A stretch of DNA of 64,000 bases from Rubripirellula amarantea (lineage in GTDB: Bacteria > Planctomycetota > Planctomycetia > Pirellulales > Pirellulaceae), in assembly GCF_007859865.1 (NCBI RefSeq), contig NZ_SJPI01000001.1, positions 2,497,132 through 2,561,131 of the forward strand. The letters are read 5' to 3'. Within the stretch, counting starts at the first letter, position 1, and each line of letters opens with the position of its first letter. Under the pieces are notes generated by a model, which had not been told where the DNA came from, did not search any database, and was given only the letters and a program-made list of their open reading frames with translations. A program made the position numbers and the translations under genes. Below are positions 8,201-16,851 of the stretch, in pieces.

Positions 8201-11098
8201 GGTGTCGTCATTCAATTGCGGGATTCGAGTGGGAAGGTCATCGACACAACGACCACTGATGCCGAAGGACGCTACACATTCGGTAGTTTGACACCGGGCG
8301 AGTACCAAGTTTTTGAGCTACAACCCGATGGCTACTTCCAAGGCGGGCAGACTCCCGGTACCGGCGAGGGACGAGTCTTAGGGGAAGACTTGCTGGGGGT
8401 AAAGCTTGCTGCCAACCAAGATGTTGTCGACTATAGCTTCTGTGAACTTGGCCCTTCCAGCATCAGCGGTTTCGTCTACGTCGATAGTGATGGTGATTGC
8501 GAACGCGATGAGAACGAAATGCCACTTGCGGGTGTTGTGATCCAACTTCGCGACAATGACGGAATCGTTATTGAAACAACGACAACCGATGCATTGGGCA
8601 ACTATCAGTTCGACAATCTGCCACCGGGCACGTACCAGATCTTTGAGCTGCAACCCGATGGGTATTTTCAGGGTGGGCAAAAGCCAGGCACGGGCGACGG
8701 ACGTGTTTTGGGGCGGGACTTGCTTGGCGTCAATTTGTCTGCCAATCAAGATCTGATCAACTACAGCTTCTGTGAACTCGCACCATCGAGCATTGGCGGA
8801 TTGGTTTACGTAGACAGCGATGGCGATTGCGAACGAGACGAAGATGAGCCGCCGCTTGCGGGCGTTGTTATCCAGCTTCGCGATGTCGATGGCAAAGTGA
8901 TTGACACAACCACCACCGACGCGACTGGTAACTATCGTTTTGATCATCTGGCTCCAGGAACCTACCAGATTTTCGAACAGCAACCCGATGGATTCTTCCA
9001 GGGTGGTCAACAAGTCGGAACTGGTGATGGTTTCATGCTCGGCCAAGACTTACTTGGCGTGAATCTGACTGCCGGGCAAGACTTAATTAACTACGACTTC
9101 TGCGAGTTGCCACCTGCGTCAATTAGCGGACGAGTTTGGCATGAATCCAGTCCTAATCGTGTCTTCAATGCCGGCGATGTGCCTATCTCGGGCGTGTTGA
9201 TCGAGTTGATTGGCGAGGACGGCACCACTATCAAGCAGACTCGCACCGATAACGCCGGCAACTACTATTTCGACTCACTTGCGCCAGGCGTGTACAGCGT
9301 CCGCGAATATCAACCGCAAGGTTTGTTCCACGGTGGTGAAGTTGTGGGGGATGCAGGGGGACAGATTGGTGGCGATGACTTGTTGGTCGGTATCACATTG
9401 CTAGGTGGTGTTCACGCAACGGAGTACAACTTCCCCGAAGTTCCACCTGCGATGATTTCAGGATATGTCTTCCAAGACGGCAGTGAGATCATCAGCGAGG
9501 GAGCTATCGCTCCCGAGGATCTGCGTGATTATCGAGATGGCCAGTTGACCAGCGACGATACACGGCTGAGTGGAGTGACATTGGAACTGCGAAATATCCT
9601 GGGACAACCCTTGGATTCTTCGCGGGCGTTGACCGGCACCTACGGTGACGGACCTATTCGCGTCGTGACGGACGAAAACGGGTACTACGAATTTGCCGGT
9701 CTGCGTCCAGGTACCTATCACGTCTACCAAGTACAACCTGATGACTATGCCGACGGATTGGATACCGCCGGATCGACGGGCGGCGTAGCCGTGAACCCCG
9801 CGGATCAACTGGGCGAGTCGGATCAACTCGTGATTCAAACACTTGCAGCCTCTGAAGCGACGGACCCCAAGGATGACGCGATTCTGAATATCACGTTGGC
9901 CGGTGGCGGAATTAGCCAGTCGAACAACTTCAGTGAGATCATCATTCGCCAGCCACCTCCATTTCAACCTCCTCTTCCTCAAGTCGAGAAGATTGAGATC
10001 CCTAAGGTGCTAGCACCAATCGAGCAGTTCGATCCTCGTATTCGGTTAGTCGCCTTCGGCGAACCGCTACCCGGACGCGTATCCATCTACGGCGACGATG
10101 AATGGGCTGTGTCTTGGCACCTGAGTGTGATCAACGGTGGAGAGAACGGCGAATCGCAAGAGCAGCGAGGCACCCTTGGTACGGACGGTGTGATTCGCAG
10201 TGCAAGCTTCCGCGAGATGAACGAGGCGGGAAATTCAACCGATCACAAGCGGGGACGATGGACCGTAGCCGATCGTACGGGAAAGATTTCGAAGGTTGGC
10301 GAAGGTTTCGACCTCGGTGAAGAGGATGCGATCGCATTGACCGGCGATTTTGACGGTGACGGTTTCGACGAAGCAGCAATCTTTGTCGGTGGGCAATGGT
10401 TTGTTGACCTCAATGGTAACGGCCAATGGGATGCGGGAGACCTTTGGATCGGACTTGGCACCGCGCTTGATCGTCCAGTGGTGGGTGACTGGGACGGCGA
10501 CGGCAAAGACGACGTCGGTATCTTTGGTCGGCGTTGGCAACGCGATGCTCAACGCATCAAACGTGACCCTGGACTTCCTGACCCTGAGAACAAACGGCGT
10601 CGCCAAGTCGATTCGCGGAAAGCCGCGCACCGAGGCGAGGACCGCGGCGAGGATCGCAAACGATTGATGGTTCGAGGCGATGACGGAACGCTGCAGGCCG
10701 ATGCTGTGGATCACGTGTTCCAGTACGGCGAACAGGTCGATACACCTATGGCTGGCGATTGGAACGGCGATGGTATTGACCAGATCGCAGTCTTCCGTGA
10801 TGGCAACTGGATGCTTGACGTCGACGGCGACGGACGTTGGACCGATGCGGACGAAAAGATCAAGTTCGGACGTCCGGGTGATGAACCGATTGTTGGGGAC
10901 TTTAACAACGACCTCGTCGATGAAATTGGCGTCGTCCGTGGAGACATTTGGATCATTGATACCGATGGCGATCGCAAGCTTACCGGCAATGACCTGCAAA
11001 TCCGTGTGCCGCGCAATAGCCCTGATAGCCAACCCATCGTCGGCGACTTCGATGGCGACGGCTATGACGAACCGGGCTACTACGACGAAGCGAGTTAA
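5252..11098 (+). CDS. Giant SdrD-B/Cna-B repeat surface protein with LEPR-like N-terminus
   Basis: About 1948 residues. The ATG at 5252 sits 11 nt after GGGAGG; GTG codons at 5240 and 5249 are alternatives, but the first overlaps the ribosome binding site. The N-terminus carries a basic stretch and 'APEALEARRLMAAD', a variant of the LEPR-XLL motif of planctomycete exported proteins. An N-terminal domain (~residues 20-200) is followed by eleven SdrD-B/Cna-B-like repeats of ~110 residues from about base 6030 to 9940. Each starts '[SA]G.V[YWF].D' and ends 'Y[ND]F.E'. Repeats 7-9 (about 8131-9110) are nearly identical, with a ~327-bp period. The C-terminal ~400 residues hold FG-GAP/VCBS-like calcium units ('GDFDGDGFDEAAIFVGG') interrupted by a basic insert near 10560-10670. 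There is no sortase LPXTG motif. It is probably an adhesive or structural surface fibre. Six of the eleven repeats carry a matched cysteine pair. Confidence 0.9.
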   Translation: MWKPKKNQRHSKRRSENRSASEMVRRRVRAPEALEARRLMAADPIHVGVVYLETDYLETDQDVGGDSRGDRFILSFTGGAPDTELSEIRIRTDKDGDGISVGDPIFDTEPGGRGKDGSHDFQIVRVITADGRSVDATAQVEDGGQELVLRLSNFKAGDRLEFTLDVDEVLRNAIDLDVFNDRLDVITSGQEFQDSILEATFNAPHYETANADAIFLNEYGNPGATTGLNLPPDESPDVDSRPNRSAGAIASTSQTPKPIDISGQVWVDNNLDKIRQANEKPLSSIEIALYKQDANGQFVDTGHRATTDAQGRYVFAKSLGLLPGSYQVVETQPSGYYSVAAVPGTVAGQPTGNAASADVLTNINIELGDTSAINYDFAEAQPASVSGFVYVDADNDGVRDAGEQGIAGVRVQLVPINTIAPGSSLTVTTAADGSYTFTGLAPGSYEVIEVDQPSYLNDGLDSAGTVGGRSVGTAHNPGDRISGIVLAGADAGVEYNFGETPFGSIAGFVYLAAPGQDCDGEHSAPGTKPLPGVQVALQDEFGNTIVRTTTGADGGYLFDNVPVGNYRIVEFTPDGLLDGGSHAGTIGGLQVGQSVDGGLISGISMTPNGVGVEYNFCEAAPAVISGYVYHDKSDDGVRGSSEEGIPGTQIALVDASGKTVATTVTDSTGRYEFKNVLPGEYRLVETQPTGFYDGIDTPGTIDSRVVGQAIDEDTITAIVLAQGVTGINYNFGELRPASLSGRVHVDVDGDCILDDDEEVLAGVTIRLLDSTGKVVATKVTDTNGRYTFENIKPGVYTVVEEQPEGLFEGDAMPGSAGGTVENGSRIGTITLSSGETAVEYDFCERPPAQLSGNVFADRDQDCVFDADEPGLAGVLVELFDDSGNLVGSTRTDASGNYNFTGLRAGNYTVRETQPSGYLQGSQMAGSHGGDDSVDDVISRIRVGWGERLTQYNFCELEPSSISGFVYVDGNGDCVKDPDEMPLAGVVIQLRDSSGKVIDTTTTDAEGRYTFGSLTPGEYQVFELQPDGYFQGGQTPGTGEGRVLGEDLLGVKLAANQDVVDYSFCELGPSSISGFVYVDSDGDCERDENEMPLAGVVIQLRDNDGIVIETTTTDALGNYQFDNLPPGTYQIFELQPDGYFQGGQKPGTGDGRVLGRDLLGVNLSANQDLINYSFCELAPSSIGGLVYVDSDGDCERDEDEPPLAGVVIQLRDVDGKVIDTTTTDATGNYRFDHLAPGTYQIFEQQPDGFFQGGQQVGTGDGFMLGQDLLGVNLTAGQDLINYDFCELPPASISGRVWHESSPNRVFNAGDVPISGVLIELIGEDGTTIKQTRTDNAGNYYFDSLAPGVYSVREYQPQGLFHGGEVVGDAGGQIGGDDLLVGITLLGGVHATEYNFPEVPPAMISGYVFQDGSEIISEGAIAPEDLRDYRDGQLTSDDTRLSGVTLELRNILGQPLDSSRALTGTYGDGPIRVVTDENGYYEFAGLRPGTYHVYQVQPDDYADGLDTAGSTGGVAVNPADQLGESDQLVIQTLAASEATDPKDDAILNITLAGGGISQSNNFSEIIIRQPPPFQPPLPQVEKIEIPKVLAPIEQFDPRIRLVAFGEPLPGRVSIYGDDEWAVSWHLSVINGGENGESQEQRGTLGTDGVIRSASFREMNEAGNSTDHKRGRWTVADRTGKISKVGEGFDLGEEDAIALTGDFDGDGFDEAAIFVGGQWFVDLNGNGQWDAGDLWIGLGTALDRPVVGDWDGDGKDDVGIFGRRWQRDAQRIKRDPGLPDPENKRRRQVDSRKAAHRGEDRGEDRKRLMVRGDDGTLQADAVDHVFQYGEQVDTPMAGDWNGDGIDQIAVFRDGNWMLDVDGDGRWTDADEKIKFGRPGDEPIVGDFNNDLVDEIGVVRGDIWIIDTDGDRKLTGNDLQIRVPRNSPDSQPIVGDFDGDGYDEPGYYDEAS

Positions 11099-11133
11099 CA
11101 CGAATTTGCATGTCTCATTTGCGTGATGATTGA

Positions 11134-11176
11134 CACAACCGTTATGTCCGGCAGGGTTGCATGCCGGATGGTTGTG
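11134..11176. terminator. Nested stem-loop after the SdrD-B gene
   Basis: Two nested perfect stems, CACAACC/GGTTGTG (11134-11140 with 11170-11176) and CCGGCA/TGCCGG (11148-11153 with 11162-11167), lie 36 bases after the stop codon. No T-run follows, so it may be a processing or protection hairpin rather than a classical intrinsic terminator. Confidence 0.45.
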
Positions 11177-11305
11177 ATCGGACACGATTGAGAACTTTGA
11201 TGTCCAGTGGGTGCGATCGTGTCCCAGCTTTGAGGGTGGCCATGGAGATCGCTCCGCACGTATGGCCAGAGATCTTCCCCTGGTCCTCTCAAAGTCCCGA
11301 TCGCG

Positions 11306-12208
11306 ATGTCGCAGACGGTTCAATCAACGGTCAACTACCAGCACGATTCCGGCATGGACACGGAAGCCTTGTCTAGGTTTCTCGTGCAGATTCATCCCCT
11401 AGATATCGATCGCGGTCCTCTCCGATTAGACGACTTGGTAACTCTTGGACGCTCGAGTGGATGCACAATTCATATTGAAGACGACTCGGTATCTCGTCAG
11501 CACGCCCAAATAGAACGTGGCGTCGACGGGTTTCAAATCACCGATCTGGACAGCACCAACGGAGTGCAGGTCAACAACGAGTTTTGCAACGAAAAGGTTC
11601 TGCAGTCCGGCGATCGGATCCAACTCGGTAGCCGCGTCTTTCGATTCTTGTCCGACAACGATTTTGAATCGCAGTACCATGAAACCGTTTACGCGATGAT
11701 GACGCGAGACGGTTTGACGGGAACTTACAACAAACGCTACTTGGTGGAATGTCTCGGTCGAGAAGTTAGTCGTTGCAAACGCTTCGATCGTCCGATCGCT
11801 ATTGCCATCCTGGATATCGATCACTTCAAAGCGGTGAACGATACTTATGGTCACCTTGTTGGCGACGAAGTGTTAAAGGAACTCGCCATCCGCTTATCGG
11901 GTGTCCTTCGCAACGACGAGGTATTGGCTCGATTCGGTGGCGAGGAGTTCTGCGTGGTCATGCCGGAAGCGGATGCTGCCCAAGGATTCAAAATCGCTGA
12001 ACGCTGTCGACTCGCCATCTGCAACACGCCATTCTCGACGCGAGCAGGAAAGTTGGACATCACCGCTAGCTTTGGCGTGGCATCCCCGGATCCCACAACG
12101 TTGACGAACCCCGAAATGTTGATGTCGGAGGCGGATCAGCGACTTTATGAAGCTAAACGAGTCGGACGAAATTGCGTGGTGGCAACACCCGTGGGAGTGC
12201 GGTCATGA
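11306..12208 (+). CDS. FHA-GGDEF diguanylate cyclase
   Basis: A 300-residue cytoplasmic protein. Residues ~45-115 form an FHA domain that binds phosphothreonine ('LGRSSGCTIHIEDDSVSRQH' and 'DLDSTNGVQVN'). Residues ~130-295 are a GGDEF domain with an intact GGEEF active-site signature inside 'ARFGGEEFCVVMPEA' and the metal/substrate segment 'LDIDHFKAVNDTYGH', so it should make cyclic di-GMP from two GTP. The inhibitory I-site position five residues before GGEEF reads RNDE rather than RxxD, so product inhibition may be weak or lost. Its stop overlaps the start of a Ser/Thr kinase gene (ATGA). That suggests the kinase phosphorylates a ligand read by the FHA domain; this is inference. The start is the first ATG; an internal ATG at 11354 would also keep the FHA domain. 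Confidence 0.92.
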   Translation: MSQTVQSTVNYQHDSGMDTEALSRFLVQIHPLDIDRGPLRLDDLVTLGRSSGCTIHIEDDSVSRQHAQIERGVDGFQITDLDSTNGVQVNNEFCNEKVLQSGDRIQLGSRVFRFLSDNDFESQYHETVYAMMTRDGLTGTYNKRYLVECLGREVSRCKRFDRPIAIAILDIDHFKAVNDTYGHLVGDEVLKELAIRLSGVLRNDEVLARFGGEEFCVVMPEADAAQGFKIAERCRLAICNTPFSTRAGKLDITASFGVASPDPTTLTNPEMLMSEADQRLYEAKRVGRNCVVATPVGVRS

Positions 12209-13458
12209 GCGATCATCCGACGCTTGCGAGTCATCGCAGCGGCCAAGCGATAGCAGGTGCCAAATTCCACGATCCAATGTCTGGCGTCGTGCAAGACGCT
12301 AACGCAACGTTGGACGATTCGTGGACTGGCCGAACTCTAGGTGAGTACGAGTTGGGTAAGAAGCTTGGTGAAGGGGGCAACGGAGAAGTGTTTGCCGCAC
12401 GACACCGTTGGCTAGACCGTCTTGTCGCCATCAAGTTTTTAAAGCCCACGTCACTAGAGAACGACGACCTCAACGAACGGTTTCGGCGCGAGTCGCAAAT
12501 GGCGGCTAAGCTGATTCACCCGCACGTCGTCCGTGCCACCGACGGTGGGATGGTGGGGAAGTTGCTGTTCCTAGTGACTGACTATGTGAACGGTCCGGAT
12601 CTCGGCCAGCTCGTTCAACGCAACGGACCGCTGCGCGTCAACGATGCGTGTGAAATCGTGTTACAAGCCAGTGATGCGTTAGCTTTTGTTGCCAGTAAAA
12701 ACACGGTTCACCGCGATGTCAAACCGTCCAACCTAATGTTGGATGACGATGGATGCGTCAAACTTCTTGATCTCGGTCTAGCACGTTCGCTCGATCACGG
12801 TCACACCATGACGGCGACGGGGCAAGTGATGGGGACGATCGATTACATGGCTCCCGAACAAGCGGTCGATCCGCGTCGTGTTGATTGCCGTGCGGACATC
12901 TATAGTCTCGGATGCACTTTGTATTTCTTGCTGGCAGGGAAGTCGCCCTATTATACCGATGATCTGGGGACTTTAGCAGCGAAGTTACTCGCAACCATCG
13001 AGTCCGACCCGGTTCCGCTGCATCGTTTGCGTCGCACCGTACCACGCTCACTCGCGAACTTCGTTATGCAAATGATGGACAAGGATCCTGGACGACGACC
13101 GCAAGACTATTCTCATATTCGAGAAACGTTAGCAAATTTTTCAATCGGATCCGACCTGCGGGCCTTACTCGGCCAGCAACAACAATCGTCCACGACGCAG
13201 ACGTTCAAAGGCGCATCACCGCTGACGAGGTTGAGCGATGCGTTCGACGATGGAGTACGTGTGTTTGCCTATTGGTTAGCTGAAAATTGTGGATTCATTG
13301 CCGCGGATCCTGTCAGCCGTGCAGGTCAGCGCAAGACCTATCGAATCAGCTTCCAATGGTTAAAGTTCGTGTTGGTGTTCGCGGCGTTGGCTGGTCTGTT
13401 TTGGTACAGCGGTTTCCATTTCGAGTACATCCCAGCGGATCAATCGCAATTTCCTTGA
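12205..13458 (+). CDS. Hanks-type Ser/Thr protein kinase, C-terminal membrane anchor
   Basis: 417 residues from the ATG at 12205, which overlaps the previous stop as ATGA and has GGGAG ~8 nt upstream. The kinase domain (~residues 35-310) has a glycine loop 'LGEGGNGEVFAARH', the ATP lysine in 'LVAIKFL', the catalytic loop 'HRDVKPSNLMLDD', DLG in place of DFG ('LLDLGLARSL', common in planctomycete kinases), and 'MAPEQA'. A single hydrophobic segment 'FVLVFAALAGLFWYSGF' near the C-terminus should tether the kinase to the membrane with only a short tail outside. There is no PASTA or other sensor domain. It is probably co-translated with the FHA-GGDEF gene and part of one signalling unit. Confidence 0.93.
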   Translation: MSDHPTLASHRSGQAIAGAKFHDPMSGVVQDANATLDDSWTGRTLGEYELGKKLGEGGNGEVFAARHRWLDRLVAIKFLKPTSLENDDLNERFRRESQMAAKLIHPHVVRATDGGMVGKLLFLVTDYVNGPDLGQLVQRNGPLRVNDACEIVLQASDALAFVASKNTVHRDVKPSNLMLDDDGCVKLLDLGLARSLDHGHTMTATGQVMGTIDYMAPEQAVDPRRVDCRADIYSLGCTLYFLLAGKSPYYTDDLGTLAAKLLATIESDPVPLHRLRRTVPRSLANFVMQMMDKDPGRRPQDYSHIRETLANFSIGSDLRALLGQQQQSSTTQTFKGASPLTRLSDAFDDGVRVFAYWLAENCGFIAADPVSRAGQRKTYRISFQWLKFVLVFAALAGLFWYSGFHFEYIPADQSQFP

Positions 13459-13499
13459 CCATGTCTTGGGGCAAGTGGGACGTGCGGTGATGCAATGCG

Positions 13500-16271
13500 T
13501 TACTCCACATCCTCGTATTCTTCTTCGTCTTCGTACTCATCCTCGTACTCTTCGCCATCCTCTTCCTCTTCTTCCTCGTATTCGGTTTCGTCGTCTGAGT
13601 CGTCGTCCGCATCATCTTCATCTGACGCATCGTCGTCTTCGATACCTTGCAACGCGTTCCATTGGGCCATCGTCATGATCACGTCGCGTGCCTTACTGCC
13701 GTTGTATTGACCAACGATTCCGTCTTCGGCCATGAAGTCGATCAATTTGGCAGCGCGTCCGTATCCGATGCCTAGGCATCGCTGAAGCAAGCTGCAAGAA
13801 CCACGTCCTTCTCGGATCACAACTTCGATGGCGCTGTCGTAGAGTTCGTCGCGATTTTTGATTTTCTCCATCGACGCATCGCCACCGCCTTCTTCTTCGA
13901 CCTTGAGATTCATCAGTTCGCCGACAAAATTTTGCTCGCCCATGCTGCAGTGCGCCGTGACCGCATCGATCTCTTCGTCAGACAAGTACGTGCCTTGCCC
14001 GCGGATGAGTGTGCTTGTTCCCGGCCATAGAAACAGCATGTCACCATTGCCGAGAAGCTTGTCCGCACCGTTTTCATCTAGCACAACGCGAGAGTCCGTT
14101 TTGGACGCCACTTGGAAGCTTAAACGCGCTGGAAGGTTACTCTTGATTAGGCCTGTGATAACGTCGACGGTTGGTTTTTGAGTAGCCAGAATCAGGTGAA
14201 TACCCACCGCTCGAGACTTTTGAGCGATCCGAATGATGTGCGTTTCGACATCTTTGCCAGCCGTCATCATCAGGTCAGCCATTTCGTCGGCGATGATGAC
14301 AATGAACGGTAGCTTGTCAGGAACATCCTTCGGATCATCGGCTTCATCCACTTCGAGCCGTCGCAGTATTTCTTCGCGACCCAGCGCGTTAAAGCTATTG
14401 ATGTGACGGACGCCGACCTTTGCTAACAGTGAATAGCGTTCTTCCATCTTCTCGACCGCCCAGGCCAGGATTGCCTCGGCCTTTTTCATGTCGACGATGA
14501 CCGGGTGCATTAAGTGCGGTAGTTGTCCGTATCCACTTAATTCCACCATTTTGGGGTCGATCATTAACATGCGAACCTCATCCGGCCGGCAGCACATCAA
14601 GATGGACGAGATGATCGTATTCAAACACACACTTTTACCCGTACCCGTTCGACCAGCGATCAACAGGTGAGGCATTTTGGCAAGGTCGACGACCATAGGA
14701 TTCCCCGAAACGTCCTTGCCTAAGAAAACAGGGATGTTCATTTTGGCGCTGCGCGTATCGGATTCTTCAATGACGTCGCGCAGCATCACCACCTGGCGAT
14801 GTTCGTTGGGGATTTCGATACCAACGGTATTCTTGCCGGGGATGGGCGCCACGATCCGGACGCTTGGTACCCGAAGAGCAATTGCCAAGTCATCCGCGAG
14901 TCCCGTGATCTTACTAAGCCGAAGCCCGGCTTCCAATTCAATTTCATACTGGGCAATGACCGGACCCGTTTCGATCTCAACGACACGGATGTTGAACCCA
15001 AAGTCTTTGAATGTTTCTTCAAGAATGAGTGCTTTGCGGCGAACTTCAACGAGCTGGTCTTCATAGCTAATGTCGTCGCTTTGTTGCAGCAGTTCCAAAC
15101 TTGGGAGTTGGTAGTCTTCACTGCCTTTCGGAGCTGAGTCTTTGATGCTGTCGTAGAACTCTTGACGCGGATCTTTCTTGTCCTTGCGTTTGGGGGCACG
15201 CACACGAGGTTGCGAAACGATGGGCTGAGGTGTTTCGTGGGCTTCGTCCTGTCGTAAGGTGACTTGTTCGTCGTCGACTTCGAGTTGCCGAGTGGGAGCT
15301 TCCTCCTCCTCGTCCTCTTCTTCTTCCCAGTAATCTTCCTCTTCCTCGTCTTCTGCGACTTCGTCGACGATTTCTTCCGTCGGTTTTCCGGTCAACGCAG
15401 CGGCGGCCATCCCGGCAGCGGCAGCGGCAGCAGCACCCAATCCCGTTGGTTTGCGTTTAGCACGATTGAACTTGATGGTCGGTTCACGTCGTTCTGAAGC
15501 TTCGGAACTTGTCGATTCTTCTGCTTCGTCGTCAGTCGCTTCGACGTTGTCGATTTCATCCCCGGCAATCGTGATCGGCTGTTCAAGATCCGTGAATGGG
15601 TGACGCCGACGGTTTGCCAAAGGCACGAATCTCGCCGCGCCACGCATCTTGCCTGATACCTTGGCTCCGCGAGTGACGATTGCTCGGCCCGCATAAAGAA
15701 GCGCGTAATCAGTCGTTAGTAACAGCCCGACCGCAAGGGTGGTGATTGTGATGATCCACGATCCTGCGGGCGCAAAATGTTCGTGCAGCCACGTTGATGT
15801 CATCGCGCCGAGGTAGCCACCGTTTCCAACGACGGGCATGCCATCGAGTGGAGTTGTTGTCAATCCAGCGGCGGTCGCAACGCCCAGAATGACGATCGTT
15901 CCGCCAAGCGATCGTAGGACGGGGGCATTCATATGTCCCCTGGTGATCAATGCAGTTGCTACTCCGCCGAGTCCCGCAATCACAAACGCACTCGCCACCC
16001 CCATGGCGTCGAGCAACATTGATGAAAGCAGACCACCCCAGTATCCACACGCATTGGTGATCGAATGGTTGGGTGGGTACACCACGTTGTCAGGCTGGTA
16101 GAGACTGCTGACCGGCCAAATGGGAGCTTCGATCGGATCGGCGGCACTGTGTGTGACCACGGAGACCGTCAAAATCAATGTCGTCGCGACGAGCGCAATG
16201 GCAGTGATGTCACGAGCAAAGTTTGGCTCGCGGATTGCGTCGTCACCCGGTTCGAGAGAAGCAGCCGACAT
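13500..16271 (-). CDS. ftsK: DNA translocase FtsK/SpoIIIE with acidic C-terminal tail
   Basis: About 923 residues from the ATG at 16271; an ATG at 16343 would add 24 residues, and neither start has a strong ribosome binding site. Four hydrophobic segments in the first ~220 residues anchor it in the inner membrane. A low-complexity Ala/Glu linker (~300-390) follows. The motor has Walker A 'AGRTGTGKS' and Walker B 'FIVIIADEMADLMM'. A winged-helix gamma domain that reads chromosome orientation sequences lies before the end ('SCSLLQRCLGIGYGRAAKLI'). Odd feature: the protein does not stop after gamma but carries a 48-residue tail of which 35 are Asp or Glu (about 13503-13650). FtsK pumps DNA and aligns the terminus for dimer resolution. 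Planctomycetes divide without FtsZ, so its recruitment must differ from E. coli. It converges with the kinase gene, 41 bp apart. Confidence 0.95.
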   Translation of the reverse strand: MSAASLEPGDDAIREPNFARDITAIALVATTLILTVSVVTHSAADPIEAPIWPVSSLYQPDNVVYPPNHSITNACGYWGGLLSSMLLDAMGVASAFVIAGLGGVATALITRGHMNAPVLRSLGGTIVILGVATAAGLTTTPLDGMPVVGNGGYLGAMTSTWLHEHFAPAGSWIITITTLAVGLLLTTDYALLYAGRAIVTRGAKVSGKMRGAARFVPLANRRRHPFTDLEQPITIAGDEIDNVEATDDEAEESTSSEASERREPTIKFNRAKRKPTGLGAAAAAAAGMAAAALTGKPTEEIVDEVAEDEEEEDYWEEEEDEEEEAPTRQLEVDDEQVTLRQDEAHETPQPIVSQPRVRAPKRKDKKDPRQEFYDSIKDSAPKGSEDYQLPSLELLQQSDDISYEDQLVEVRRKALILEETFKDFGFNIRVVEIETGPVIAQYEIELEAGLRLSKITGLADDLAIALRVPSVRIVAPIPGKNTVGIEIPNEHRQVVMLRDVIEESDTRSAKMNIPVFLGKDVSGNPMVVDLAKMPHLLIAGRTGTGKSVCLNTIISSILMCCRPDEVRMLMIDPKMVELSGYGQLPHLMHPVIVDMKKAEAILAWAVEKMEERYSLLAKVGVRHINSFNALGREEILRRLEVDEADDPKDVPDKLPFIVIIADEMADLMMTAGKDVETHIIRIAQKSRAVGIHLILATQKPTVDVITGLIKSNLPARLSFQVASKTDSRVVLDENGADKLLGNGDMLFLWPGTSTLIRGQGTYLSDEEIDAVTAHCSMGEQNFVGELMNLKVEEEGGGDASMEKIKNRDELYDSAIEVVIREGRGSCSLLQRCLGIGYGRAAKLIDFMAEDGIVGQYNGSKARDVIMTMAQWNALQGIEDDDASDEDDADDDSDDETEYEEEEEEDGEEYEDEYEDEEEYEDVE

Positions 16272-16449
16272 GGGGCAGGTGAAACTCCGTTTCCACAAGA
16301 TATTCGAATGCTCATGCGTCCTTGCATAGCGTATCCTCAACATCGGCTAGCCGTGGAAGGCGCGACGACTACGATTTCGCCAGTCCTTACAATCCGCATG
16401 GCTGGCACACCGGTGCAGCTGGTGAAACACAATCCTGCGTGAAACGCGT

Positions 16450-16851
16450 CTAGAAGCTCGCTGGCAGTAACGGCAACGTGCTAGCCGTTGGATCTGGATC
16501 CGCGGTGACGGTCCAGGCATCAACGTTGCGAACGTAATCGATGCGATACAACGTTGTATTGGCACCAACCGTGTGGCTGTATTGATAGGATCCCGAAGTT
16601 GGCGGGTCGCCGGTGTACACGCGGTTGATGGCAATCGAAAGCACCGTCAACGGACCACTCGAATAGCTCTCGGTGTTGAGCCTTGCACGTTCGATACGGG
16701 CTGCCGCTTCCAGGTACCGCATCTGGGTCGCCGCTAGTGCCGAGGTGCTCAGGACAACGATGAGCACAATCAACATTGCGTATCCGCCGCGTCTTCGCGA
16801 CGGGCGATAGGCTGCACTTGATGATGCGATGCGATTGGTTGGGTTACTCAT
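16450..16851 (-). CDS. Minor pseudopilin, GspK-like by position
   Basis: 133 residues from the ATG at 16851, which overlaps the preceding stop as ATGA. The N-terminus has a basic stretch 'RPSRRRGG' and then one long hydrophobic helix 'YAMLIVLIVVLSTSALAATQ', the type IV prepilin layout. The residue at position +5 after the likely Gly cleavage site is not Glu, as in K-type pseudopilins, which start the pseudopilus tip and do not need that residue. It is the last gene of the G-I-J-K ordered set. The globular part is short for GspK (family usually ~300 residues), so K is assigned by order and the missing Glu5 only. Confidence 0.7.
   Translation of the reverse strand: MSNPTNRIASSSAAYRPSRRRGGYAMLIVLIVVLSTSALAATQMRYLEAAARIERARLNTESYSSGPLTVLSIAINRVYTGDPPTSGSYQYSHTVGANTTLYRIDYVRNVDAWTVTADPDPTASTLPLLPASF

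Noticed and set aside
10235-11323. Long open frame (362 codons) antisense to the SdrD-B gene
   Set aside because: It mirrors the codon bias of a repetitive gene on the other strand, and the product has no family resemblance or start context. The same reasoning removes the antisense frames at 2317-3045 and 8378-9046.
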